Shown: positions 28,101 through 38,988 of the stretch, one piece after another
How the letters are laid out: every line of letters starts with the position of its first letter
How positions within the stretch are numbered: the stretch's first letter is position 1
DNA from: Paucibacter sp. Y2R2-4
GTDB taxonomy: Bacteria > Pseudomonadota > Gammaproteobacteria > Burkholderiales > Burkholderiaceae_C
NCBI RefSeq assembly: GCF_025717535.1
Contig: NZ_JAJIRO010000002.1
Location: forward strand, 186,001 to 250,000
Length of the DNA stretch: 64,000 bases
Direction of reading: 5' to 3'
The notes under the pieces: model-generated
Told to the model about the DNA's origin: nothing
The model's input: only the letters and a program-made list of their open reading frames with translations
Databases searched by the model: none
Program-made: the position numbers and the translations under genes

Positions 28101-31100
28101 CGTGCCGGCGCGCGCATCCACCTTCAGGCGGCCGCTGCTGGCCTTCTCGCTGGCCTGCGGCGCGAGACCGGTGCTGTTGCTGAGCAAGACGCGCTGCGCT
28201 TGCAGCGTCGCCGTGCCTTCCCCCAAGACCTGCAGGCTCGGTGCATCCAGGCTCAGCTGACCCAAGGCGGGCGAGCCCAGGCCCAGACCGGCCAAAAGGT
28301 CGACGCTGGAATAGCTGCGCAGCAGCAATTGATCGGCCCCGCTGAGTTGCTTGAGCAAGTCGCTGCTGAGCAACAAGCTGTCGGCCTGCAGCGCTTGACT
28401 GCCGCCGGCTTGAATGCGCGGCACGCCCAAGCCAATCTGAGCCGCGCCGAGCTTCACATCGGCACCCAAGCTGCTGGCTTGGGTCGAGTCCAGCAGCAAG
28501 GTTCCGCCAGCATTCAAGCTAACGCCATCCGCCAGCTGCAAGCGACCGGCTTCGCGCTTGGCGCCGCTGCGGGTCAGCAAAGTGCCATCGTTGCGGCCGG
28601 TCAAGAGCAGTGCGGCACCATCGCCGTTGACGCGCCAGTTCTGGCCCGCATCTTGAGGCGGCGCCTTGTCCTTGTGGTCGACGGGCACAAGTGCGGTCTT
28701 CAGCACGGCACCTTGGCCGAGGCTGAGCTGATCCTTGGCCAGCAGCAAGAGGTTCTCGGCCTGCAGCGGCTGATTCGGGCCGCTCAAGACCTGCAACTCT
28801 CGGCTCAGCACATTGAGGCTGAGTGGCTGATCGGCGGCACCCGGCGTCGCACCCAAGATCAGGCTTTGCACCTTCAGTGCGGAGAGCTGCGCTGCGTCCA
28901 GAACCAAGGGACTGTTGCTGCCCGCTTGCGACGCTGAGCCACCGACCTGAATGCGGTCCGCCGCAAAGAAAGCCGAGCCGCCGCTACCGGCCACACCGGC
29001 CGCATTGCTGGCGGCCGTGAAGCGCATGGCACCTTGCACATCGGCACGTTGCGCGGCCACCACCAGGCTGCCAGCATCGCGGCTCAAGGCCGGTTGCACG
29101 CGGTCTTGTTTGGCGGCCAGGCTGCTGAAGAAGGCGTCCGCTTCAGCCATGCGGACTTCGCTGAACTTACGCGCTTGCGCCGGGCTCAGGATTTGCCAGG
29201 TGCTGGGCAGCGCATCGCGCACCGCCGTGCCGGCCTGACCCAATTGGGCACCGACCCAGACCGAGCCATCCTCGCGTTGCACCGCGTTGCCCAAAGCCAG
29301 CGGATTGCCCCCCCCGGAAACCGGTCGAACCAGGTAGGCGCCGTCCAACAAGGCATAACGTGCAGGCAAAAGGGTGTAGGTTCCCGCCGGCACTGGGCCG
29401 CCCTCACCCAAAGTAATTTGACGTCCTGCGGCCGGCAGATTGGTCACGCCCAAGCCTTGGGTACCGGCAGCACCGCCCGAAGCGTGACTGGGCACGATCG
29501 CAAAAGCGCCGTCCGCTCCGCTGAACACATCCTTGGAGCCACCGGGTCCAGGCACAAACTGCCAGGCCTTCAGCGCGCCACCGCCGCTCAGATCCAGCTG
29601 CGCTTCCTTATCGATGCGCACCGCGCCTTGGCCGGCATTCAAAACAATGGCCTTGGCGGGCGCCGAGGCCTGGCCCAGCACCAACTGGCTCCCCGGCGTG
29701 TTCCAACGATCGCCCGCCCACTGGCCAAACAAAAATTCCTGGCCAGCCGCACTGACCGAGGTCTCGCTGCCTGCTAACAAAGAAACTGAGCGAGTGCCCA
29801 GCAACTCAATGCGTCCGGCAGGCGCACGCAAACGCCCCCCCTGATTGATCACATCGGCTTCAACGATCAAGCTGCCGCCGGCACTCCAGGGCAAGGCGGG
29901 GCTGCTGCCCACACTGGCAAAAGCCAAGCTGCGGCCCGGTGCCTGCAGGCGAAACTCTTGATCGGTGGCAGGCACGATCTGGCCGGCCGTGAGAGTCGCA
30001 TCCGCCTGGGTGCTCAGCAAACCGCTCAAACGCTTGTCGACGTTGTAGAAGCCGCCTTGCAAGAGCAGATCACCCGAAGTCTGCAACTTCAGGCTTCCCA
30101 CACCCTGGGTCACCAGGCGACCTTCCAGCGTCAAGCGTTCCGAGCCCTGCAGTTGCAGGCCGGCGATGCCTCCACTGGCTTGCGGCTGCGGTCTGTCGAG
30201 CGTGGCCGACACCGTTGCCTGGGTATTGCCCCACTTCAGTTGTGGCGCGCTCAGGCTGGCATTGGCCGCGCCTGGATTCATCGCCAAAACCGGCGTATCG
30301 ATCTGAATGGCTGCGCTCAAATTGAGCGTTACGCCCTCACCAATGCTGATACGTTCCTGAGCTGTCAGGCTCAAATCCGAAGCACCACTGGCCTGCAGCC
30401 ACTGGCTGGAGACCGAGGCCTGGCCCTTCAGCTCGCTGGCCGGGCGCAGGTCTGTGGCGCTCAAATTTGTGGTCAGCGCGGTCTTGCTGCGCTCCAGACG
30501 GAAGTCTTGAATCGGCGGCAATGCGCTGGGGTCAGCGCTGTTGCGGACCGCCTTCAGCTTGAGCACCACCTTGCCACCGGCCTGCGAGCTTGCGCCCGCC
30601 TGAGCACGCAGATCGCCCTCCAAGAGCATGTCCTGGTTGCCGGAGATCGTGAGTGAGCCGGCACTGCTGGCCACAGCCTGGCGCGACACGCGCTCGCCGC
30701 CTTCGACACGCTGACGAATATCGAGCTCGCCGCTGCTGCCGCTGATGTCGATCTTGCTACCCTGCTGCCAGACCAGGCTGGTGCCATAGGTCCCCGCGGC
30801 CTCCAGGTTGATTTTGCCGCCGGCCAAAACGCGGCCGGTCTTGCGGCCATCGGCGCCGATTTCCGATTGTTCCAGCCCCGCCACATCAATGCTGCTGCCA
30901 GCACCCAGCCACAAATAGCGCGCCAATGTGGGGTCGGCTGGAGGCTTGGGATCGGTCTCTTCGTTACCGGCCAGCTTGAGCGTCACCGTGCCGCCGGGCA
31001 TACGCACAGCGCCATTCATGCTGAGGCGGGTGCTGGCGCCCAAGTCCAGCGTGGAAGCGCCGGGCAAGTCGATCTGGCTGGCGCTGCCGATGTCCAAGCT

Positions 31101-34100
31101 GCCAGCGCTGCGGCCTTCACCAAAACCGCTGGAGCGCAAGCTCAGTTTGAACGCCTTGGGCAAGCCATTGATTTGCTTGCCGGTGCTGAACACCGAGCTC
31201 AGCGGAACATCCGAGGCCTGGGCCCGCGCGCCCGCCTTGGCCTGCCACTGCAAGAGATTCGGCTTGACTTGCGCCCCGCTGGCGAGGTTCAGGAAGCTGC
31301 GACCGTCGATGACAAAGTCCTGGAAGCCGCCTTGACTGAAGAACTCAGTGCCCAAATTCAAATTGGCGGGCGCAGCGGCTGGGCTCGCCCCGCCGATCTG
31401 CGCCGAGGCTGCCGTCAATTTGAGCGCGCCACCTTGCGTCATCGAATAGCCGCGGAACTCAGCGCCGCCCAACTGCAGTTGCCGGCTCGCTGCATCGCCG
31501 AAGGCATTGGCCGACCCTGCGGACAAGACCAGGTTGCCCGCAGCCGCGCCGCACAGGCGGTCCGCCGCGCAATCGCCGACCTTGCTGCTGCCGGTCAACA
31601 TCGCACCGCCCGACACATCGAGCACCGAGCCTTGGCCCAGATTCACCGTCCTGCCGGCCTGCACCAGCAGGCTCCCGCCGGCCTGATTCAGCGGCGAGGC
31701 CTGCGAATCCTGCGCCAAATTGACCCAGCGACCCGACACGTCCAATTGGCTGCCCGGCGCCACTTCGACCGAGCCCTCCGTGCTGCGCAAGCTGACGCTG
31801 CCCGAGGCCGAGCGAACGCTGCCGCCCAGCTTCACCAGGCCGCGTTCAGAGAGCAGGCTGAAGCTGCTGCGTGCCTGCAGGTTCAGGGCGCTGCTCAAGC
31901 TCACATCGCCTTCAGCGGCCACCGCCACATCCTGGAAGCCCGAGCTCAGCAAGCGACTCGTCGCCATGCCAGAACGCAGCGGAGCCAGAGCGATCGCCGG
32001 ATCAGCCATCAGCTGGTCCCACTGCGATGCATTCAAGGCAGCGCCAGCCGTGTCCAAGCTGAAGCGACCCAGAATGGCGCCGCCATAGCTACCCTCGCCA
32101 AACAGATTGCGGTTCTGCACTGCGCCCAGACGCAGCTGGCCCAAACCGGCCAAAGCGTCCTGGCCGACCAATTGCCGGCGGCCGCTGACGGTCTGTCCCG
32201 CCAAGCTGCCGTCCAGCACCAGGTTAGGCGCCACCACGGTCAAGCTGCCGGCCGATTTACCTTCCACATAGCCGGCTTCCAGGCGAGCCGAGCTCAGCGA
32301 GCCATAGGCCACCACTGGACCCCAGCGGTCGTACTTGGTCTGGTTCGTCCCGGCATTGCTGATGCCGGTGTAGACGATATCTTTGGGCGCGCTATTCAGG
32401 TTGTAGGCCTGACCATTGCTGGCAATCAGCTGGGTCGGCCGCACCTCGGCTTCAACATAACGGACCTGTCCCCCGGCCACCGAGAGAGTCGAGCTTTGAT
32501 TCGTGTAGACCGCGTCGCCGGCCAAGAGGCGCAGGCTGCCACCGCCGGCCAGACGCTCATTGGCGCTGCGCAGCAAACTCTTGCGATAGCTGCCCAAGTC
32601 ACCCAGGATGGTGGAGTCTTGGCGCAAATCCAAGGTCACCTTGTTGCGATAAAGCAGGCCGTCTTTTTGCAGCGGCGCATCTTTCAGGTCATTGCTGCCC
32701 AGCAACTCGGTAGTGACGAAGTTGCGCGCCACACTCAGTTCGGTGTCTTGTGTGCCCGACAGGTCAATGCGAGCACCTGCGCCGATCACAATGCGGCCGC
32801 TTTGGCCGCTGGGATCAAATCGCTCGCGATTCAGCAGGCCGCCCATATAGCTGGGCGTGCTCAAGGCTCGCAGCTCCGCTTGCGCACCTGGCGCAATGAT
32901 CTGGGCCTGCTCACCCACCACGATATTGGCAGCCGCCAAATCCAGGCGCGAACGCACAAAGGTCGAGTTGTCATCCGACAGCAAAACCTTGCCATCGGCC
33001 CCGGTGTTCTCAACCGTCACTTCGGTGACGCTCTTGGCCCCCAAAACCAGCTCACCGCTGCGCGAAGCGCGCTTGTAGCGGGGGTCGCTGGGCGAGACCG
33101 AGTCCGCCACGCTGTCCAGCGCATCGCCTTGGGCCAGCAACAAGATCGAGCCGTTCTGGCTGACGCTGGTGCTGGCGCTGACGCGGCCCGACTGGTTGAC
33201 GGCCATGCCCACCAAGGTGGTGTTGCCGCGCGGCGTGCTGATCTGGCCGCCCGGGGCATTCCAAACCGAGCCCTCGCCTTTGGCCAAACCGGCCTTGCCG
33301 ACTTCGACCAAGAGGCCGCGCAAAGAAGGCACATCCGGATTGGCCTCAGACGCATACAGCGCCTCAGGCTCCGAGCTTCGCTTGTCGAGCGGCAGCTTGT
33401 AATAGACCTCGGGGCCACCGGCCAGCACCACCTGGCCGCCCGGGGCCGTCAGCTTGCCTTCGTTTTCGACCCGCTTGGCAAACAGATAGATGCGGCCGCC
33501 TTCGGCCGTCTTCAGCTCTGCGCCGGTCTGCACCTGCACAAAGCTGCTGCTGTCCAGATAGGGCACGCCGTCTTGCTTGTCCCATCTGAAGGCGGCAGAG
33601 CCCCCGGTGATATTGCCGACAAAGCCGTTCAGATAATCTTCATTCTTGGGCTTCAGCGTAGTCGCCAACAAGCTGCCCACATCGACGCTGGCGCCACGGC
33701 CAAACAAGATGCCATTCGGGTTGTAGAGCAGCAGTTCGCCGCCATTGGTGGCTGTGAGCTTGCCGAAAATCTGGCTGGGGTCCCCGCCGGTGATGCGGTT
33801 CAGGGCGCTGGCGCCCGGCTGGGCCATGTCGAAGGTGACCGAGCTGGCCGAGCCGATATTGAAACTCTGCCATTGGTAGATCGCGCGCTGGCTGTCCTGG
33901 CGGATGCGCATGTCCTGCCCGCCCTGGGCATTCGGCAAGCCCACCGGCAAAGCCGCCTGCCCCTGCCCATGGACACGCCATCCCGACAGCGTGCCCGCAG
34001 GCACCGGCACCGCATTGGCCGCCGGCGGCTTGGGCGCCACCACGCGAGACTGCGCCATCGCCTGCAGCGGCAAGGCACTGGCCAGGGCTGCGGCCAAGGG

Positions 34101-34196
34101 ATGCAAGAGCCAGGCACGTTGGCCCCAGGCAGGTCGACGCAGCGACGCCTTGGGGACGGGCTTGGTGATCGGCTGTGAGCGTGCGGTGGAGGCCAT
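22158..34196 (-). CDS. Giant two-partner-secretion adhesin (filamentous haemagglutinin family, TpsA)
   Basis: A 4012-residue exported exoprotein. An extended signal peptide spans about residues 1-49 (ending LPLQAMAQS). The TPS secretion domain at ~60-300 includes [20 protein letters not shown] and [11 protein letters not shown], the conserved NPNG motif read by TpsB. A very long beta-helix rich in S-G-S-L-x-L-x-A repeats follows, then a Thr/Pro-rich stalk at ~2435-2775 and a second short one at ~3015-3065. Repeated AGRDV-type strands come next. The conserved FHA-family C-terminal region includes [20 protein letters not shown], and a basic tail ends [11 protein letters not shown]. The frame is intact. 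tpsB is upstream and exbB downstream. Role: attachment or matrix formation at the cell surface; target unknown. Confidence 0.93.
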   Translation of the reverse strand: MASTARSQPITKPVPKASLRRPAWGQRAWLLHPLAAALASALPLQAMAQSRVVAPKPPAANAVPVPAGTLSGWRVHGQGQAALPVGLPNAQGGQDMRIRQDSQRAIYQWQSFNIGSASSVTFDMAQPGASALNRITGGDPSQIFGKLTATNGGELLLYNPNGILFGRGASVDVGSLLATTLKPKNEDYLNGFVGNITGGSAAFRWDKQDGVPYLDSSSFVQVQTGAELKTAEGGRIYLFAKRVENEGKLTAPGGQVVLAGGPEVYYKLPLDKRSSEPEALYASEANPDVPSLRGLLVEVGKAGLAKGEGSVWNAPGGQISTPRGNTTLVGMAVNQSGRVSASTSVSQNGSILLLAQGDALDSVADSVSPSDPRYKRASRSGELVLGAKSVTEVTVENTGADGKVLLSDDNSTFVRSRLDLAAANIVVGEQAQIIAPGAQAELRALSTPSYMGGLLNRERFDPSGQSGRIVIGAGARIDLSGTQDTELSVARNFVTTELLGSNDLKDAPLQKDGLLYRNKVTLDLRQDSTILGDLGSYRKSLLRSANERLAGGGSLRLLAGDAVYTNQSSTLSVAGGQVRYVEAEVRPTQLIASNGQAYNLNSAPKDIVYTGISNAGTNQTKYDRWGPVVAYGSLSSARLEAGYVEGKSAGSLTVVAPNLVLDGSLAGQTVSGRRQLVGQDALAGLGQLRLGAVQNRNLFGEGSYGGAILGRFSLDTAGAALNASQWDQLMADPAIALAPLRSGMATSRLLSSGFQDVAVAAEGDVSLSSALNLQARSSFSLLSERGLVKLGGSVRSASGSVSLRSTEGSVEVAPGSQLDVSGRWVNLAQDSQASPLNQAGGSLLVQAGRTVNLGQGSVLDVSGGAMLTGSSKVGDCAADRLCGAAAGNLVLSAGSANAFGDAASRQLQLGGAEFRGYSMTQGGALKLTAASAQIGGASPAAAPANLNLGTEFFSQGGFQDFVIDGRSFLNLASGAQVKPNLLQWQAKAGARAQASDVPLSSVFSTGKQINGLPKAFKLSLRSSGFGEGRSAGSLDIGSASQIDLPGASTLDLGASTRLSMNGAVRMPGGTVTLKLAGNEETDPKPPADPTLARYLWLGAGSSIDVAGLEQSEIGADGRKTGRVLAGGKINLEAAGTYGTSLVWQQGSKIDISGSSGELDIRQRVEGGERVSRQAVASSAGSLTISGNQDMLLEGDLRAQAGASSQAGGKVVLKLKAVRNSADPSALPPIQDFRLERSKTALTTNLSATDLRPASELKGQASVSSQWLQASGASDLSLTAQERISIGEGVTLNLSAAIQIDTPVLAMNPGAANASLSAPQLKWGNTQATVSATLDRPQPQASGGIAGLQLQGSERLTLEGRLVTQGVGSLKLQTSGDLLLQGGFYNVDKRLSGLLSTQADATLTAGQIVPATDQEFRLQAPGRSLAFASVGSSPALPWSAGGSLIVEADVINQGGRLRAPAGRIELLGTRSVSLLAGSETSVSAAGQEFLFGQWAGDRWNTPGSQLVLGQASAPAKAIVLNAGQGAVRIDKEAQLDLSGGGALKAWQFVPGPGGSKDVFSGADGAFAIVPSHASGGAAGTQGLGVTNLPAAGRQITLGEGGPVPAGTYTLLPARYALLDGAYLVRPVSGGGNPLALGNAVQREDGSVWVGAQLGQAGTAVRDALPSTWQILSPAQARKFSEVRMAEADAFFSSLAAKQDRVQPALSRDAGSLVVAAQRADVQGAMRFTAASNAAGVAGSGGSAFFAADRIQVGGSASQAGSNSPLVLDAAQLSALKVQSLILGATPGAADQPLSLNVLSRELQVLSGPNQPLQAENLLLLAKDQLSLGQGAVLKTALVPVDHKDKAPPQDAGQNWRVNGDGAALLLTGRNDGTLLTRSGAKREAGRLQLADGVSLNAGGTLLLDSTQASSLGADVKLGAAQIGLGVPRIQAGGSQALQADSLLLSSDLLKQLSGADQLLLRSYSSVDLLAGLGLGSPALGQLSLDAPSLQVLGEGTATLQAQRVLLSNSTGLAPQASEKASSGRLKVDARAGTALETGAVRPGTLTLGPGVQTLHAAAVDLGADRAVLLNGKSQIQVDGDLQLRTPVLRASNLADANWVVRGAADLSPGEGGAVATTSSSLAAAAAQLKLSADRLRVATGIDLPSGQLSLQSKGSAATDAAIIDAQAWLNVAGRSEKIGSTVTANLAAGRIRIGSDQGDVALRAGSKVDVSAAGLGGKAADAGDAGRLDLSAPQGRLLLAGDLSAASASVERGGVLSLDSAQAINLAELSGLLQRAGNFAFADAISVRNRAGDQILPAGASLQAQHLALTSDGGSLVVDGQLLAAGSPASAGYIALNARDDIRLQAGSSLVARGGAGGTVSLNSQQGVLNLQQGALIDLSAAHGNTQLSTAELLLRAAREGQDVRIAAIGATLTGVKRVDVEAFKVYDGVNQLVDGLVPMPTVAPTGVPTIAPTVAPTVAPTVAPTVAPTTAPTTTPTTSPTTTPTDTPTVQPTVQPTAEPTTLPTVSPTAAPTEPSAGNGGSTGTIKPPPAPTKPTLAPTAAPVTDPSAGNGDTTGTIKPPAPPTKPTVAPTAGPTAAPTAAPTAAPTPAPTPAPTPAPTPAPTPAPTPAPTPAPTPAPTPAPTASPTAAPTSPSNGNGSGTGTIKPPPPPTGPTAAPTPAPSPAPTPTPAPSVPSAGNGPSTGTVKPPIATTAPASQVRVTGGLDAGSVDASNATQPSNGNGDTTGGANPPAPPVGPGQTAKPTIAPTISPTVAPTLPPTVEPTLAPVDPTILGVGRVVYDNAQFMGPDNVSAQKIAERLSGGQADLLALMRVRPGVEIRSNGKLELQSNWAMPVLSQAQLRASPHAAEASITLRAVGDLLLKADLSTGFRPSPVEGADRLGTSERAGSIRLVAGADLSSADLLATQGFSAINAENSGSLRIGSDGSQVTPVRVRSTTGRIDLAAAQDIELLNSSATVLSLGAPAGLMSQEFEGSSAQVEALLKASNALLAQAKARAADGSSDASLATEPSQGNGDSTGNVRPPNPETSPGQTAKPTLPPTAEPTTGPTTGPTAEPTQQPTVPPEPVEAMPVTRYQKMLDLLSSDLDPSGLSPFTQGGRSITVRAGRDIVGAKPEAEQRYVSDWLWRAHTEDVTASWFARPDKFAQGIATLGGGDVTVQAGRDVSHLRAAAASSGFKLNPLFQVEGVANAEQFGGGAVRVQAGQDLVSGQFFAAKQALSVKAGGEVRADSTVDPLLAPHGLQLVYQDAAIRVQSGRDMEVASVRNLAYAYAQSQNSLGQSLILPGQDAESSLLMQSAGGSINYASAPQRKPGDTDELAKIVPTDLRAYAPNGGLSMASVTQWSAASDPASARSSLAAKGQVQLNDFKVMALGGGEPNLGGERLDLLQQVAEAALKVRDANGQQQLDHSNREPVQVVSGTGDVFLQGRLVSARPVDIQAGRDVRFDVAGVVSVQHQPGAGTELTRIKAGRDVAFQENGAGAGIEVAGPGELLVLAGRDVNLGGSAGIVASGNLANSVLLPAQGSNLTVVAGLREDGSDYLAATQQGFHVLGASGLAGKLGQAYALLGGKNATAAEFDRLGGPAQLQALKALMSPAKWDAVLSSYVRGLPARADATEQRLRQAILLGKPVGDAAVDEALKSRSSLVEPAWSALTPAQALAAFDKLSGAQQAQAVTRALLAQLGQLPASQRETSLRALASADQLKALAAYVTAQLGKTITAEQALGAFAALPVERQMPWLNRVLMGELRSAGRAASQLDADERWARYGSGYLAVDLLFPQDRPNAQILMSSSQIKSMQKADITLLNPGGGAVAGDLVASTKKKATDLGLVTVSGGDINTVVQGSFEVNSSRVFTLDKGNVLMWSSAGNLDAGRGAKTVSGAPAPVLRLDSEGRLVFDTSGSFSGSGIAVLSAGSDLDLYAPTGEINAGEAGIRSKGNAFLGAERLVNANDIQVSGARSGTAPESVAPAPIALPVSEALTQAATGISAGEKDDDERKRRNRRRNLLLEFLGFGNS
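25010..25170 (-). repeat. Second short Thr/Pro repeat stalk in tpsA
   Basis: This in-frame segment encodes PTxxPT repeats preceded by a [10 protein letters not shown] motif and PGQTAKPT. The PGQTAKPT stretch also occurs in the main stalk near 25970, so this piece looks like a displaced copy of part of that stalk. Confidence 0.7.
25877..26890 (-). repeat. Main Thr/Pro-rich repeat stalk of tpsA with recurrent PSxGNG motifs
   Basis: About 340 residues of PTxA/PAPT repeats encoded by 12-bp tandem units, densest at 26300-26490 (units close to GGCGCTGGAGTT) and 26680-26885 (units close to ACCGTCGGCGCC). The blocks are interrupted by five copies of PSxGNGxxTGxxxPP, at about 26611-26656, 26515-26561, 26250-26299, 26131-26177 and 26000-26047; a sixth lies in the second stalk at about 25120-25168. 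Low-complexity tandem DNA of this kind can vary in copy number by slippage or recombination. Confidence 0.85.
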
Positions 34197-34292
34197 GGCA
34201 GAGATTGGGTTCGATCAATACGTACAAGACAGACAAAAAAGCGGGGTTGAAGGCTGAAGACTGCTGCGCAGTACGCGGCCTATGAGCTCCGC

Positions 34293-36032
34293 TTAGAAGC
34301 GCAAGGCCGCGCGCACATGCACGAAGTCCTTGGACGCATCGGGTCGATTCGGAATCGGCCGGTGCCGCTGTGCCCAGTCCATGGACAAGCTCACACCGGG
34401 GCGCACCGCCAAGCGCAGGCCTAAGCCGCCGCCCAGCAAGGGCGTGCGCTTTTGCTGGCCGGGCTCGGGGTTGAACAAGCTCACGCGCGCAGCGTCGACA
34501 AAGCCGTAAAAGGTCAGTTCGTTAAAGAGCGGCAAATTGCTCCACTCCGGCTCCTCGCGCAGCGAGCTCAAGACACTGCCCAGGTTGCGGCTGCGCAACT
34601 CCAAAGAGGCCAAAAGCCCTTGATCGCCGGCCACCGAGCCTTCGGCATAACCCCGCACCGTATCGGCGCCACCAACCGAGAATTTCTCCGCGCTGGTCAA
34701 GGCCTGGGTGCTGAGTTGCCCGTTCAAACGAGCGGCCAGCTCCACCGCGCCCAGGCGTTGACTGGCGCGCCAGTCCAGGCGCAGGGTTGAGAAGCCGCCG
34801 TCCGCGCTACGTTGCTTGCAGGCAAACTGATCGGCCTCGCCGTAACCCGTGGGGCTGCCCGGCACGGGGCAGTCTTGACGCGTTCTTTGCAGCAGCGAAC
34901 GCAAGCCTTGGGTCAGCGTCACACTCACTTGCTGTTGCAGACCCTCACCCCACCAATTGCCGCTGTAGCTGGCTTGAAAGGGGATGTATTGCAGCGGGGA
35001 TGGTGTCACGCCAGTGCTGGAGAGCACGTCTTCGGTCAGATTTTTGTAGTCAAAACCCAAACTCAGGCCATGGAAGGAGTTGGCCAAGGCCTTGGACGTG
35101 CTGTAGCGCAGCCCCAGCGTCGTCCCCTTGCCCAAGACGCGGGCCCCGCCCAGCGACTCAATATCGCTGCTGGAATCGACCGCGCTGAAGATCAAGGAGT
35201 CGCCGTCGGCCAGCGGCGCCTGGTAGTTGAAGACCAGTACGCGAGACTGTTTGGGCGCACGCGGCGCGCCCATCCAGGTGAAGGAGATCTGGTGGTCTTT
35301 TTGCAGGAAGTTGTCGTAGTGCAGATTGGCCGACATGCGCAAGGGGTCGGTGCCATCGGCGGCAGCATTGCTCATCTCCACACTGCCGCCCAAGGGCAAG
35401 CTGTCTTCCACCTTCAGCTCGGCCTCAACCGTGCCCGGCACCCGGCCCGGGCGCAGCACTGGCTGAACCCGGCGCTCTTCGCCGCGGCTCACCGAGGCCA
35501 GTTGCTGCTGCACGGTATTGAAGTTAGGCACTGTGCCCGGCGCCAGCTCAGCCACCGCATTGCGAATGCGGCCTTGAGCAAAGTATTTGGAACCGGTCAC
35601 TTGCAGGCTGCCGACGCGACCTTCCAGCACCACCAAACGGATCACACCGCCGTCGATCCGCTGCTCGGGAATGTCTACAAACACGGTCAAGTAGCCGGCG
35701 TTTTGATAGACCTTCTCCAGCGCGGCGCGGGCCGCTTCGACCTCGTTCATGCCCAGTTGCAGACCGAGGAAAGGCAGCACCGCCGCTTCGATCTGCAGAT
35801 CGTTCAGGCGGGTATTGCCCTCGATCTCGTATTCCAAGATGTCGAACCTGGGCGCAGCAATGGGCGCCTCTTGGGCAGCGGCAGCTTGTTGGCTGGCCTG
35901 CTGAGCAAAGCTGGGGCCGGCAACAGCCAGGGCTGCGCCGCCGAGCCAGGCGGTTAGCCCGGCTCGATTCCACACACGCAGCCGAAAGTAAAACCGCGCC
36001 CTGCGATGGGCGCGGATCTTGTTGAAGTCCAT
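34293..36032 (-). CDS. Two-partner-secretion outer-membrane transporter (ShlB/FhaC/HecB family, TpsB)
   Basis: A 579-residue outer-membrane translocator that exports the adjacent TpsA. A signal sequence ends PSFAQQ near residue 45. Two POTRA domains span about residues 60-210 (RFDILEYEIEGNTRLNDLQI; RIDGGVIRLVVLEGRVGSLQ). A 16-strand barrel includes the loop-6 motif VRGY in GGADTVRGYAEGS, and the C-terminus ends VHVRAALRF with terminal Phe. I chose the ATG at 36032 for the signal peptide. tpsA follows after 96 bp, the standard tpsBA order. A strong terminator lies just upstream, so tpsB probably has its own promoter or relies on read-through. Confidence 0.93.
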   Translation of the reverse strand: MDFNKIRAHRRARFYFRLRVWNRAGLTAWLGGAALAVAGPSFAQQASQQAAAAQEAPIAAPRFDILEYEIEGNTRLNDLQIEAAVLPFLGLQLGMNEVEAARAALEKVYQNAGYLTVFVDIPEQRIDGGVIRLVVLEGRVGSLQVTGSKYFAQGRIRNAVAELAPGTVPNFNTVQQQLASVSRGEERRVQPVLRPGRVPGTVEAELKVEDSLPLGGSVEMSNAAADGTDPLRMSANLHYDNFLQKDHQISFTWMGAPRAPKQSRVLVFNYQAPLADGDSLIFSAVDSSSDIESLGGARVLGKGTTLGLRYSTSKALANSFHGLSLGFDYKNLTEDVLSSTGVTPSPLQYIPFQASYSGNWWGEGLQQQVSVTLTQGLRSLLQRTRQDCPVPGSPTGYGEADQFACKQRSADGGFSTLRLDWRASQRLGAVELAARLNGQLSTQALTSAEKFSVGGADTVRGYAEGSVAGDQGLLASLELRSRNLGSVLSSLREEPEWSNLPLFNELTFYGFVDAARVSLFNPEPGQQKRTPLLGGGLGLRLAVRPGVSLSMDWAQRHRPIPNRPDASKDFVHVRAALRF

Positions 36033-36068
36033 GAGCTCAGTGTCACCAGGGCCGGTGAATCCGTTGTG

Positions 36069-36095
36069 AAAAAGCATGAGCCGTTCGGCTCATGC
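36069..36095 (-). terminator. Strong rho-independent terminator between PEP-CTERM gene 1 and tpsB
   Basis: On the minus strand, GCATGAGCC-GAAC-GGCTCATGC is a perfect 9-bp stem with a tetraloop followed by five T. It lies 27 bp past the stop of the PEP-CTERM gene and 36 bp before tpsB. Confidence 0.8.
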
Positions 36096-36122
36096 AAGCA
36101 CCCCACTCAGGGGGTGCACGGG

Positions 36123-37289
36123 TCAGGCGACCGCAGTATTCGAGCTGGCTTTGCTGCGAACTTGGGAGCGCGCACGCACGGCGACCGCCAACAAGCCCAA
36201 AGCCATCAAGCCATAGGACGACGGCTCGGGCACGGCGCTGACCGAGCTGATGCTGCTCGGCACCCAGCCGGCAAACTCTTCGGCACTGGCGCTCAAAACG
36301 CGGGCCTGACCATAGGCTGCCGCAAAGTCGGTCCAGCTGCGGCGCTGCAAGCCCGCAGCCGTTGCCACTTGGGTCAAGGCGCTGGGCTGGGTGAAGCTCA
36401 GGATGTAGTCACCCTTATCGTCCTTGGCCAATCCCCAATAGGCGTCGTGCTTGAGGTTGTCGAATTCGTCAATGATGGGCGGGTTGGACCCGTTATCGTC
36501 ACTCGTGCCCAAGTAATAGAACCAGGAGGACGAACCGACCTTGTTGGTGGACAAAACCTTTTGGCCAAATATCATCCCTGCCTCTATGCCTTCAGCTTTG
36601 GCGAAGTAGGGGGAGGGCCCTTTTTGGTCAAAGCTCGAACCATCGACCCCGACATCAAAGTCCGGCCAAAAATCCTTGCCTTTTTGGTAATGGGTATTGA
36701 AGGGATTGCCTTGAGCTCCGGTCGACGGGTCTTTTCCCTGATTTAGGTTTAATAACCAAGTCTGAATCGCTCCGACACTTGAATCCACTTCAATATTGGT
36801 CAACAACTTCAGTCGCGAGTACTCTGGATTCTCTCCAGCTCCGGTCCACTCACTATTCAACGTTGTGAACATGCGCCGAGAGTTCGGATCGTAACCATCA
36901 CCCACCCCACTGGCCGCATACACCCCCCACACTTGGTTGGCGACGTTGGTGGACTTTTTGAGGAACTCCTTGAAGTTCACATCAGTATTCAAAGGTGAAA
37001 AAAACTTCTGGTAACCCGCATCTTGCTGCGCGTAAACAAAGAAGTTGTCGGTGAACGTGTCACCGGCGGTATAAGGGAATGGGGTCAGGCCCAAATCCTT
37101 GGTGTAGGAGACTTCGGCCACCGGGTCGTAAATCGCCAAGATCAACTCGGCACCGCCATTTTTGCCGTGATTATTCGTACCTCCGAGAATGGCGGCATGG
37201 GCGCTGCCGGCACCAAAAGCCCCCAACAATAGCAGGGCACGAGCCAGTGACGAGTAAGAGGTGTCGAGTGTCTTCATGGGCGTAGGCAT
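36123..37289 (-). CDS. PEP-CTERM sorting-domain surface protein 1
   Basis: A 388-residue secreted protein. A signal peptide ends GSAHAAIL near residue 35. The C-terminal sorting signal is VPEPSSYGLMALGLL followed by a basic tail (RARSQVRSK), the PEP-CTERM form processed by an exosortase. The middle resembles the second PEP-CTERM protein of the locus (AELILAIYDPVAEVSYTKDLGL versus ELVFMAWNSKGSYSKDLGVEL), so the two are distant paralogues. I chose the ATG at 37289, with GGA upstream; an in-frame ATG 12 bp later is possible. No exosortase is in the window. Function unknown; a matrix or adhesin-associated component is likely. Confidence 0.87.
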   Translation of the reverse strand: MPTPMKTLDTSYSSLARALLLLGAFGAGSAHAAILGGTNNHGKNGGAELILAIYDPVAEVSYTKDLGLTPFPYTAGDTFTDNFFVYAQQDAGYQKFFSPLNTDVNFKEFLKKSTNVANQVWGVYAASGVGDGYDPNSRRMFTTLNSEWTGAGENPEYSRLKLLTNIEVDSSVGAIQTWLLNLNQGKDPSTGAQGNPFNTHYQKGKDFWPDFDVGVDGSSFDQKGPSPYFAKAEGIEAGMIFGQKVLSTNKVGSSSWFYYLGTSDDNGSNPPIIDEFDNLKHDAYWGLAKDDKGDYILSFTQPSALTQVATAAGLQRRSWTDFAAAYGQARVLSASAEEFAGWVPSSISSVSAVPEPSSYGLMALGLLAVAVRARSQVRSKASSNTAVA

Positions 37290-37305
37290 CCGGTATTCCA
37301 AGTAG

Positions 37306-37334
37306 AAGGGGGAGGAGCGATGCCCCTCCCCTTT
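37306..37334 (-). promoter_or_regulatory. GC-rich hairpin in leader of PEP-CTERM gene 1
   Basis: On the minus strand AAGGGGAGG pairs with CCTCCCCCTT with one bulged base and about a 9-nt loop, some 17 nt before the start codon. No T-run follows, so an mRNA-stabilising or translation-modulating structure is more likely than a terminator. Confidence 0.4.
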
Positions 37335-37372
37335 CACCATCAAACTAAGTCAATCAAAAACCAAGCAGTCAA

Positions 37373-38860
37373 TTACTTGAACATGCGCACGGGCGTGCAG
37401 CTATTGCCCGAAGCACGTGCAGCGTGTGCGCTGAAGGCCTTGACTTCAGGCGTCTGCAGAGCCCAGGCACCCGAGTAGGTACCAGGCAGGGCCACCAAAC
37501 CGGCTTGCAGGTCTGGGTCCAACTTGGCCAACACCGAGGCCTTGCCCATGTTGTTGCGCATATCGGTCAAGAAGGCTGCGACGTCAGCTGCAGGAGCGTT
37601 GGCAGCCAGAGTCGACCATTGCATCGACGACTCAAAGGCGAAGTCGTAGCTGGTGTCGATCACATTGGCGCGCTCAGGAGCCACACCGCCGAGCTTGACA
37701 AAGCGATAACCCTTGTCGCCACCGTTGGCCAGGGGGTTGTTCTCACGACCGACGATGCCCAGCGCGTAAGCACCAACGCCTTCGGCCGTCGTGCCCAAGC
37801 AGCTTTCCACCAACTGGGTGCTCGAACCTTCAAAGTAGCCGGTACGGCCGGTGGCCAAGATGACCTGAGCCACGGTGCCATTCACGCCACCAACTTGTGT
37901 GTTGGCAGAAGGAATGTAGGCGCCGCCACCTGCGCAAGGGTTGGCAGCAAAGTAAACATTGGACGCAGCTTGTGTGCCCGAGCCATTGGTACGGCGGCAG
38001 ACGTTCACTTGCTTCGTGTCCACAGCGGCATCAACCGTTGAAGGGATCAGCAGGTTCCAGCCCTTCTTGGTGCTCAGATTGCCGGAGATTTGGCCGGTCA
38101 AAGCGCCACGCACGAAGCCAGCAGGAATGCTAGGCTGCTTAGCTGCGCTTTCGTCAATGGCACCCGCGTTGTCAAGGCCTTGAGCCTTTTGCAAGGCCAA
38201 GTACAGGCTCTTGTTGACGGCCACGCCGAAGACGTTTTGCACAAAGCCGGCGGCGTTCAATGAACCCACATTCAAGTTGGTGCCACCGTTGACGGGGTCT
38301 TGCAAGAGCTTAGGCTCAACGTCAGACAGACCGGCGTGAGCGAAGCGTTGCTGAGTGCCCGAGCAGATGAAGCCTGGCTTTTGCACGTCGGTCGAAGGCG
38401 AGTTGATGGGCACACCGTTGGACGTGTTAGCAACGCAAGAAGTGCCGCTGACCAGCATGTGCACTTGACCAGCGCCGTTGCCATCAACGCCAGCAACGAC
38501 AGCATCATTGGCCTTGACCAGCGGGGTCACGCCTTGAGCGGAACCGCCCTTGTCCTTCTTGACGACCAAGACGGAGGTGCCGACCGGCCAGCTGCCGACG
38601 GCCTTGTTCAGTTTGAAAGAATAAGCGCGGTGGTCAGCGCCGGTCGAGCCGAAATAGAAGACGTCAAAAGTGGCAGGATCAGCCAGCTCTTGCATATAGC
38701 CACCCAGGGCCAGACGCAGGGCGGAGGCGCCGGACACATAGACTTCCTTCAGGCTGCCATTGCCGCGAGCGGTGTCGATTTCAGCAGGTGTCAAAGCATG
38801 TGCGGAACCGATGGCGGCCATGCAAGCCAGGGCGATCGCGGAGGAGCGAATGATGTTCAT
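37373..38860 (-). CDS. PstS-like periplasmic substrate-binding protein
   Basis: A 495-residue exported protein with a signal peptide ending IGSAHALTP near residue 22 and no lipobox. VYVSGASALRLALGGYMQEL near residue 40 resembles the opening of PstS/PBP-like phosphate-binding folds. Cysteine pairs (VSGTSCVAN...PGFICSG; VNVCRRTNG...NPCAGGG) suggest disulfides. No ABC permease or ATPase accompanies it, so a role in transport is unlikely; an extracytoplasmic matrix or accessory role within the adhesin/PEP-CTERM locus is inferred. It is much longer than PstS (about 330). I chose the ATG at 38860. The family assignment is moderate. Confidence 0.65.
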   Translation of the reverse strand: MNIIRSSAIALACMAAIGSAHALTPAEIDTARGNGSLKEVYVSGASALRLALGGYMQELADPATFDVFYFGSTGADHRAYSFKLNKAVGSWPVGTSVLVVKKDKGGSAQGVTPLVKANDAVVAGVDGNGAGQVHMLVSGTSCVANTSNGVPINSPSTDVQKPGFICSGTQQRFAHAGLSDVEPKLLQDPVNGGTNLNVGSLNAAGFVQNVFGVAVNKSLYLALQKAQGLDNAGAIDESAAKQPSIPAGFVRGALTGQISGNLSTKKGWNLLIPSTVDAAVDTKQVNVCRRTNGSGTQAASNVYFAANPCAGGGAYIPSANTQVGGVNGTVAQVILATGRTGYFEGSSTQLVESCLGTTAEGVGAYALGIVGRENNPLANGGDKGYRFVKLGGVAPERANVIDTSYDFAFESSMQWSTLAANAPAADVAAFLTDMRNNMGKASVLAKLDPDLQAGLVALPGTYSGAWALQTPEVKAFSAHAARASGNSCTPVRMFK

Positions 38861-38903
38861 TTGGAGATCTTTCTGTTCAGAAAATATCGAGACGTAGTTA
38901 ACC

Positions 38904-38929
38904 AAAAGCCGCAGCTTTAACGCTGCAGC
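38904..38929 (-). terminator. Rho-independent terminator after PEP-CTERM gene 2
   Basis: On the minus strand GCTGCAGC-gttaaa-GCTGCGGC forms an 8-bp stem with one G-U pair, followed by TTTT. It lies about 60 bp past the stop of the upstream PEP-CTERM gene and 44 bp before the PstS-like start, and would raise PEP-CTERM 2 transcript relative to the rest. Confidence 0.6.
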
Positions 38930-38988
38930 CAGGTCACTTCAATCGGAGTCACCTGACCCGCAGGCCAGGCAAAGCGTCTTACCGAGAA

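Noticed and set aside
30867-34178. Very long plus-strand open frame (about 1100 codons) opposite the 5' part of tpsA
   Set aside because: It is antisense to a clearly protein-like adhesin; its translation has no recognisable domain and reflects GC-biased codon structure.
37373-38860. Component of a Pst phosphate importer
   Set aside because: No pstC, pstA, pstB or phoU nearby, the protein is about 160 residues too long, and the context is surface proteins.
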